Source: MGBC114079 sp964531385
Lineage (GTDB): Bacteria > Bacillota > Clostridia > Lachnospirales > CAG-274
DNA length: 64,000 nt
Reading direction: 5' to 3'
Assembly (NCBI GenBank): GCA_964531385.1
Contig: CAZHGC010000002.1
Coordinates: 85,783-149,782, forward strand
Under the pieces are notes generated by a model that was given only the letters and a program-made list of their open reading frames with translations, searched no databases and was not told where the DNA came from. The translations under genes were made by a program, and so were the position numbers. Positions 58,901-64,000 of the stretch are shown piece by piece. Every line of letters begins with the position of its first letter. Position 1 is the stretch's first letter.

Positions 58901-60931
58901 TTATAATTCTTTAACGCTTTCAGCATTGTTTTCTTCGTCTTTATTTTCGTTTTTTTCTTCGTCAAAATTCTTTTGCTCTTTTTCTTTTTCGTTAAAAACT
59001 TCAAAATCTTCGCCTTTAACTTCTTTAAGAATTTCCATAAATTGTTCGCCTGTAATTGTTTCTTTTTCAAACAAAAACTCCGCAATTTTATCAAGAGCCT
59101 CTCTGTTTTCTTCCAAAAGCTCAATAGCCTTTTTGTGACAATCCCTAATTATATTCAAAACTTCCTCGTCAAGAACAGAAATAGTGTTTTCTCCGCAAAT
59201 AGGAACGTTTCTTCCGTCAAGATATCTGTTTTCGGTGCTTTCCAAAGCCATCATATCAAACTTATCGCTCATACCATATTGAGAAACCATAGACCTGCCC
59301 ATTTTCGTTGCTCTTTCAATGTCGTTCGAAGCCCCCGTTGTAACCGTATCAAAAACAATTTCCTCTGCGGCACGTCCGGCAAGAAGAGTTGTAATTTCAG
59401 AAATAATCTCAGCTTTCGTCATAAGATATTTTTCTTCCTCTGGCATCTGCATAGTATATCCCAACGCCCCCATGGTACGAGGAACAATTGTAATTTTCTG
59501 AACCGGTTGCGAATTTTTCTGAAGAGCCGCCGCAAGAGCGTGACCAACCTCATGAAAAGCAACAATTCTCTTTTCTTTTTCGGAAAGGATACGGTCTTTC
59601 TTCTCTTTTCCGGCAATAATAACCTCAACCGCCTCCATTAAGTCCTCTTGCAAAACCTCTTCTCTGCCCATTCTAACCGCACGCAAAGCTGCCTCATTAA
59701 CCATATTCGCAAGGTCAGCCCCCGCCGCCCCGCTTGTTGCAAGAGCAATAGCGTGAAGGTCAACATCGTCGCCCAAAACAACACCTTTCGAATGAACCTT
59801 TAAAATATCTTCTCGCCCAATCAAATCAGGTTTTTCAACAATTATTCGTCTGTCAAAACGCCCCGGACGAAGCAAAGCCTTGTCAAGAACATCGGGCCTG
59901 TTCGTTGCCGCAAGAATAACAATTGCTTTCGAAGAATCAAAGCCGTCCATTTCAGAAAGAAGTTGGTTAAGGGTTTGCTCTCTTTCATCATTGCTGTTTG
60001 CCGAGCTGTCACGTTTTTTGCCAATAGCATCAATTTCATCGATAAAAATAATGCAAGGTGCATTTTCCGAAGCCTGTTTAAAAAGGTCACGAACTCTTGA
60101 AGCACCAACACCAACAAACATTTCAACAAAATCCGAACCGGAAAGCGACATAAAAGTAACGTTTGCCTCTCCGGCAACAGCTTTTGCAAGAAGCGTTTTT
60201 CCTGTTCCCGGCGGTCCAACAAGCAAAGCACCTTTCGGCTGTTTCGCCCCAATTTTAACATATTTTTCGGGGTTGTGCAAAAAATCGATAATTTCTTGCA
60301 AAGACTCTTTCGCTTCGCCTTGCCCCGCAACATCTTTAAATGTAACGCCCGTTTCTTTCTGCATATAAACTTTGGCGTTGCTCTTTCCAACGCCCATAAT
60401 TCCACCGCCACCGCCAAATTTCTTTGCGGCAAAATGCATAAGAAGCGAAAAAATAAGATATAAAAACAAAACCGGCATAATCCAAGATGTAAAAAAATCA
60501 ATAATAGGTGAAGAGTTTGTAACCTTTCTTGAAAAATCAACATTATGCTCTCTTAAAGTTTTAACAAGTTCCAAATCCCCAACAATCCCTGTGTAAAAAG
60601 TAATTTCGCCCTTGCTTTCAAAATATTTTCCAACGTTTTTCGGAAGTTCCGATTTCGAGGGGTCTGCGTGAATAATAAGCCTGTCCGTCTCAATATCAAC
60701 AGATTTAACCGCCCCTTTGTCAACAAGTGTAAGAAATTTGCTATATTCAATTTCAAACATATCATTTTCCGAAAGAGAAGAAAACATAAAATTCATCAAA
60801 AAAGTTGAAATCAAAGCAAACGCCAAAATGCCAAAAAGAATTTTTTTGTTGTTTGAATTGTCAGAATTGTTTTGATTTCTGTTTTTGTCAGAATTTTCTT
60901 TTTTTTCGGGAAAATCATTTTTTTCTTGCAC
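58901..60931 (-). CDS. ftsH: ATP-dependent zinc metalloprotease FtsH
   Basis: Membrane-bound AAA protease that removes damaged membrane and regulatory proteins. From the GTG at 60931, with AAAGGGTG 6 bases upstream, the protein is 676 residues; a frame extending to 61015 has no ribosome-binding site. Two membrane helices lie at about 33-53 and 140-165, with the small outer domain between. Then come Walker A GPPGTGKT, Walker B IIFIDEIDAIG, the second region of homology RPGRFDRR, and the zinc site HEVGH. The C-terminus is an acidic Glu/Asn/Lys-rich tail of about 45 residues. The family is not in doubt. Confidence 0.96.
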   Translation of the reverse strand: MQEKNDFPEKKENSDKNRNQNNSDNSNNKKILFGILAFALISTFLMNFMFSSLSENDMFEIEYSKFLTLVDKGAVKSVDIETDRLIIHADPSKSELPKNVGKYFESKGEITFYTGIVGDLELVKTLREHNVDFSRKVTNSSPIIDFFTSWIMPVLFLYLIFSLLMHFAAKKFGGGGGIMGVGKSNAKVYMQKETGVTFKDVAGQGEAKESLQEIIDFLHNPEKYVKIGAKQPKGALLVGPPGTGKTLLAKAVAGEANVTFMSLSGSDFVEMFVGVGASRVRDLFKQASENAPCIIFIDEIDAIGKKRDSSANSNDEREQTLNQLLSEMDGFDSSKAIVILAATNRPDVLDKALLRPGRFDRRIIVEKPDLIGREDILKVHSKGVVLGDDVDLHAIALATSGAAGADLANMVNEAALRAVRMGREEVLQEDLMEAVEVIIAGKEKKDRILSEKEKRIVAFHEVGHALAAALQKNSQPVQKITIVPRTMGALGYTMQMPEEEKYLMTKAEIISEITTLLAGRAAEEIVFDTVTTGASNDIERATKMGRSMVSQYGMSDKFDMMALESTENRYLDGRNVPICGENTISVLDEEVLNIIRDCHKKAIELLEENREALDKIAEFLFEKETITGEQFMEILKEVKGEDFEVFNEKEKEQKNFDEEKNENKDEENNAESVKEL

Positions 60932-61056
60932 ATTAATCACCCTTTTTTCTTTAGTATCGTAATATTCAATCGTTCCAAGTGAAAAACCACGTTTCGGCAA
61001 AATCCGCTTTTGCAATTTTGCAAAACAAAAAAAGAAACAACCGCCATTCTCTTATT

Positions 61057-62052
61057 TTATCCTTTTATCGAAATAAATTCAACCCCATAATAATAATGTA
61101 ATAATATTTCTTTATAATTTTTCCCCGATTTGGCAAAAAACTCTGCGCCATATTGGCTCATTCCCGCACCGTGTCCATATCCCTTTGTTGTAAAAATAAT
61201 TTTCGAATTGTCAAAAGAAACAGTAAAATTAGTTGAGCGTAACGCAAGAATTTGCCTAACAACCGCCCCTTTAAAAATTTTACCGCCAATTTCAATTTTT
61301 TTAACATATCCTGCGTCGCTTCTTTCCAAAATAGAAATATCGTCTTTAATATTTTGTGAAAAAAAGCACCCCTGTTTTAAAAATCGCTCTCTAAAATCGC
61401 TTTCCAAAAACTCCGAATTAACCAAAAAATCGGGAGCATTCTCGTCATAATGGCTATCAACGCTTTGCAAATAGCTAAGCTTTTCCGACCAAACATTCTC
61501 CGAGCTTTCGGTAACGCCTCCGCTTGTCGAATGAAAAACAGCAAGAATAGGCTCACCCCCAAAAACCATAATTTCGTTTTTTGTTTCATAAACAGCCGCC
61601 GAAACTTTTTCATAATTTTGGTCAAAATTCTCGCCCCAACGCTTTTTCATCTCATCAACAGAAATATACGCCTGTCCAATGTTCTCGGGAACAATTTCCA
61701 AAGAATTGCCAATCTGCCTATAAGCATAAGTTCTTGCGGCAACAGCTTGAGCTTTAAGAGCCTCTTTTTCAAAAGAAACCGGCATCTCCGCCGCAACCAC
61801 CCCTATTATATACGATTCCATATCCGGATTTTCTTCTTTTATAAGGCTTTTTTCGCCAAAATTTTTGCTTTCGCTGTATTCTGGCGAATATGTAAAAGGA
61901 ACTTCAAAATTTAAAGCCCCCTCTTCGGCAAGTCCTCCTTTCCCAAACAGATAAAAAGTTATAACAAACGGTAAAAAAATAACCGTACCAAAAATGTAAA
62001 GAAGATATAAAATAACGTTTTTTAATAGTCGTTTTTTAAAATTCCAAAACAT
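61057..62052 (-). CDS. spoIID: SpoIID/LytB domain protein (stage II sporulation protein D type)
   Basis: SpoIID is a membrane-anchored lytic transglycosylase needed for engulfment in spore formation. The 331-residue protein has an N-terminal membrane helix (about 13-35), VVAAEMPVSFEKEALKAQAVAARTYAYRQIG, the FHSTSGGVTESSENVW block and the C-terminal TKGYGHGAGMSQYGAEFFAKSGKNYKEILLHYYYGVE, all diagnostic. The ATG at 62052 has GGGGGG upstream. It follows murA by about 90 bases; in Bacillus and Clostridium spoIID also sits directly downstream of a murA, which supports the symbol. Confidence 0.92.
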   Translation of the reverse strand: MFWNFKKRLLKNVILYLLYIFGTVIFLPFVITFYLFGKGGLAEEGALNFEVPFTYSPEYSESKNFGEKSLIKEENPDMESYIIGVVAAEMPVSFEKEALKAQAVAARTYAYRQIGNSLEIVPENIGQAYISVDEMKKRWGENFDQNYEKVSAAVYETKNEIMVFGGEPILAVFHSTSGGVTESSENVWSEKLSYLQSVDSHYDENAPDFLVNSEFLESDFRERFLKQGCFFSQNIKDDISILERSDAGYVKKIEIGGKIFKGAVVRQILALRSTNFTVSFDNSKIIFTTKGYGHGAGMSQYGAEFFAKSGKNYKEILLHYYYGVEFISIKG

Positions 62053-62141
62053 AAATTCCCCCCCAAAACAGCAAATAATCACACATTAAAACTGTATGTC
62101 CAAAATTCAAAAAAAATACCACTTCCCCGCAAAAAACACCC

Positions 62142-63395
62142 TCAAGCTTTCCAAATCCTCGCCCCAACCGCTCTAAGCTTTTCCTCAATTTTAAAATATC
62201 CTCTTTCAATGTGATAAATGTCTCCAATTTCCGTTTTTCCCTCTGCCGCAAGAGCCGAAATTATAAGAGCCGCTCCCGCCCGCAAATCAGTTGCACGAAC
62301 CTCCGTTCCGCTAATTTTCGAAACACCCTTAATAATCGCACTTTTCGACTCAACTTTAATGTCCGCACCCATTCTGTTAAGTTCTCCAACGTGCATAAAT
62401 CTGTTTTCAAAAACAGTTTCATTAATAATGCCCGTTCCCTCTGAAATTGCCATAAGGCTCATAAATTGAGCTTGCATATCGGTTGGAAAACCGGGGAAAG
62501 GAAGCGTTTTAATGTCGGTATTAATAAGTGGCTTGTCAAAATAAACCCGAATTTGTGAATTTCCCTCTTCAACAATAACGTTCATTTCTCTAAGCTTTGC
62601 GGTAATTGAACACAAATGCTCGCAAACAACGTTTTTAATCGTCAAATCGCCTTTTGTTGCCGCCGCCAAAGCCATAAAAGTTCCCGCCTCAATCCTGTCA
62701 GGAATAACTTTGTAAGTTGTTCCAAAAAGCTCGCAAACCCCCAAAATTTTAATGTTGTCCGTTCCCGCACCAAAAATCTTCGCTCCCATTTTATTCAAAA
62801 ATTCCGCAAGGTCAACAATTTCTGGCTCGGCAGAACAATTTGAAATATTCGTTTCGCCTTCTGCCAAAACCGCCGCCATAATAATGTTTTCCGTTGCCCC
62901 AACGCTCGGAAAATCCAAATAAATATTCGCACCTTTAAGCCTTTCACAAAAAATTTCAACGCTCCCATATTCCTGCCTAATTTCCGCACCCAAAAGTGAA
63001 AACCCTTTCAAATGCAAATCAATTGGCCTAACACCAATCGGACAACCCCCCGGCATCTGAATTTTAACTTTTCCAAACCTTGCAAGCATCGGCCCTGCAA
63101 GTAAAAATGACGCTCTAATTTTGTTAACAAGCTCGTATGGCAATAAAATATTTTCAATTTTTTTGCCGTCAATAAAACATCTCTTTTTTTCGCCGTCAAT
63201 AAAAATCCCCGCCCCAATGCTCTCCAAAAGCTTCGCCATAACTTCAACATCTTTCAATAACGGTACATTTTCAACAACGCATTCGCCTTTCGTCAAAATA
63301 GTTGCCGCAAAAATTGGCAAAATGGCGTTTTTCGCCCCGTCAATAATAACTTCGCCTCTAAGCGGTCCGCTCTTCTCAATGATAAATTTCCCCAT
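62142..63395 (-). CDS. murA: UDP-N-acetylglucosamine 1-carboxyvinyltransferase
   Basis: First committed step of peptidoglycan synthesis: enolpyruvyl transfer from PEP to UDP-GlcNAc; target of fosfomycin. The 417-residue protein has the N-terminal GPLRGEVIIDGAKNAILPIFAATIL and the active-site loop MPGGCPIGVRPIDLH with the catalytic cysteine, the fosfomycin-sensitive form. PDRIEAGTFMALAAAT and FPGFPTDMQAQFMSLM are also intact. The ATG at 63395 has AGAGGGG upstream; the frame reaching 63413 overlaps that site. The leader is an unusual purine-rich repeat. Confidence 0.96.
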   Translation of the reverse strand: MGKFIIEKSGPLRGEVIIDGAKNAILPIFAATILTKGECVVENVPLLKDVEVMAKLLESIGAGIFIDGEKKRCFIDGKKIENILLPYELVNKIRASFLLAGPMLARFGKVKIQMPGGCPIGVRPIDLHLKGFSLLGAEIRQEYGSVEIFCERLKGANIYLDFPSVGATENIIMAAVLAEGETNISNCSAEPEIVDLAEFLNKMGAKIFGAGTDNIKILGVCELFGTTYKVIPDRIEAGTFMALAAATKGDLTIKNVVCEHLCSITAKLREMNVIVEEGNSQIRVYFDKPLINTDIKTLPFPGFPTDMQAQFMSLMAISEGTGIINETVFENRFMHVGELNRMGADIKVESKSAIIKGVSKISGTEVRATDLRAGAALIISALAAEGKTEIGDIYHIERGYFKIEEKLRAVGARIWKA

Positions 63396-63406
63396 AATTC
63401 GCCCCT

Positions 63407-63525
63407 CTTTCAAAATTCTTTTCTCTTCAAAATCCCTTTTCTCTTCTCCCCCTCCTCTTTCAAAATCCCTTTCTCTTTCAAAATCCCTTTTTTATTCTTC
63501 CCTCTCCCTCTTTCAAAATTCATAT
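63407..63525 (-). repeat. Purine-rich repeat leader of murA
   Basis: On the minus strand about 110 bases directly before murA are almost all A and G. They repeat GGGATTTTGAAAGAG about five times with variations; the last copy contains the murA ribosome-binding site. Several copies carry SD-like AGAGG or GGAGGGG. The composition matches the tracts at 33.7-34.0 and 36.9-37.5 kb. Confidence 0.75.
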
Positions 63526-63675
63526 CTTCAAATCAAAATTAATCATTTTATAATAAATATTTTTCCAACCCATTTTAATTTTCCATATTTTCTCTAATTT
63601 TTTTCATTTTTTTCTATTTTTTTTATAATTTATCCCCATTCATAAAAAAATGTTTGATAAACTCATTATTAATAC

Positions 63676-63704
63676 TTGACAATTTTTAAATGTCATGCTA
63701 TTAT
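63676..63704 (+). promoter_or_regulatory. Promoter of the candidate small RNA
   Basis: TTGACA at 63676-63681 (perfect) and TATTAT at 63699-63704, 17 bases apart, divergent from murA. The region 63526-63675 between it and the murA leader is AT-rich with no gene seen. Confidence 0.8.
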
Positions 63705-63710
63705 ATTTAT

Positions 63711-63901
63711 GTGATATATTTAGTATTTGCATAAGTATACGCTGTTCATTTGCACATTTTTTGTTTAATAAAATGTGTAAAATTATAAAAAACCTTTTTC
63801 TGTTTTTTATAATTTTAGTATTCTCCTTTTTCTCCTTATTATTTTCCAAATACATAAAAGAGACTGTAAAAACTGTTTCTCGTTTTTTGCAGTCTCTTTT
63901 T
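63711..63901 (+). ncRNA. Candidate structured small RNA of about 190 nt
   Basis: The transcript from the promoter at 63676-63704 would fold into consecutive hairpins: CACATTTT/AAAATGTG (63753-63777), a perfect 15-bp AT-rich stem (63779-63793 with 63802-63816), and a terminator stem at 63856-63900. A frame of 48 hydrophobic codons from ATG 63773 lacks a ribosome-binding site and runs past the terminator to 63919, so it is unlikely to be translated as such. No known RNA family was recognised. Confidence 0.55.
63856..63901 (+). terminator. Terminator of the candidate small RNA
   Basis: AAAAGAGACTG and CAGTCTCTTTT form an 11-bp stem, extended inside by AAAAAC/GTTTTT, followed by a T-run. After it, 63920-64000 is C-rich with CCAAA islands and no gene. 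Confidence 0.85.
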
Positions 63902-64000
63902 CGTGTAATCAAAAAATAACTCCTCCCAAACTACAACCTCCAAAACCCCCCTTTCGCCCCCAAAACTTTCACCCTCTTGCTCGCAAGACCCCTCCCCCCA

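Noticed and set aside
60932..61015. N-terminal extension of FtsH by 28 residues
   Set aside because: No ribosome-binding site at 61015, whereas AAAGGGTG precedes the GTG at 60931 and FtsH proteins normally start close to the first membrane helix.
63773..63919. 48-residue hydrophobic peptide with basic tail, resembling a type I toxin
   Set aside because: No ribosome-binding site before the ATG, and the frame continues past the terminator, so the transcript would lack a stop codon. Kept only as an alternative within the small RNA finding.

Overview
The window looks like a piece of chromosome from an AT-rich, anaerobic, spore-forming and motile member of the Clostridia (Firmicutes). The sporulation signals are YunB, a YlmC/YmxH protein and a SpoIID-type protein. 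There is a flagellin behind a sigma-D-like promoter. The envelope is Gram-positive (class A PBP, MurA, and a CsaB/TagA secondary cell-wall polymer cluster). Metabolism points to an anaerobe: class III fructose bisphosphatase, phosphoketolase, ThyX, an Fe-S type Rrf2 regulator and a ferredoxin-thioredoxin-reductase-like protein. The F-type ATP synthase c subunit carries the Na+-binding residue set, and a Na+/amino-acid symporter is nearby. I cannot name the genus. No rRNA, tRNA, CRISPR array, prophage or insertion sequence was recognised. Most genes lie on the minus strand, and several start at TTG or GTG, placed here by their Shine-Dalgarno sequences.

Layout. 1-4.8 kb (+): YgjP-like metalloprotein, a zinc-ribbon membrane protein, and proB - 5-formyl-THF cyclo-ligase - proA. 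4.9-13.5 kb (-): ADP-ribosylglycohydrolase, then the complete ATP synthase operon atpZ-atpI-atpBEFHAGDC ending in a strong terminator. 13.5-23.7 kb (-): a frameshifted DJ-1/PfpI gene, wecB, two tandem secreted transglutaminase-like proteins with dockerin-like C-termini (one with a very long Ser/Thr/Glu/Asp repeat linker), fbp, pncB and an Rrf2 regulator. 23.8-26 kb: an unknown protein (-), then a compact + strand redox operon: DUF134 regulator, a NifX-like/His-rich/thioredoxin fusion, and an FTR catalytic-chain-like protein, with promoter, 22-bp palindrome and terminator all visible. 26-33.7 kb: yunB, class A PBP, ylmC, a methyltransferase, rplJ-rplL with an L10 leader and attenuator, and yajC. 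33.7-38.7 kb: phosphoketolase and flagellin, flanked by two long polypyrimidine tracts. 38.7-49.1 kb (-): thyX, ybaB-recR, and a nine-gene surface-polymer cluster. 49.2-63.4 kb (-): a large protein with a cNMP-binding-like domain, an AGCS symporter, a Gld-like ABC system, a lipoprotein, ftsH, a SpoIID-like protein and murA. 63.4-64 kb: a purine-rich murA leader and a promoter/hairpins/terminator unit that looks like a small RNA gene.

How the parts connect. WecB makes UDP-ManNAc, which is the donor used by TagA-family enzymes; CsaB pyruvylates such polymers, and in other Firmicutes that product holds SLH-domain proteins on the wall. The Na+ signature in AtpE fits a sodium-based energy economy together with the Na+ symporter. 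The strongest candidates for something new are the DUF134/NifX-Trx/FTR operon with its palindromic operator candidate, the family of punctuated polypurine tracts, and the hairpin-rich transcript unit near 63.7 kb. All functional statements are read from sequence without database searches.
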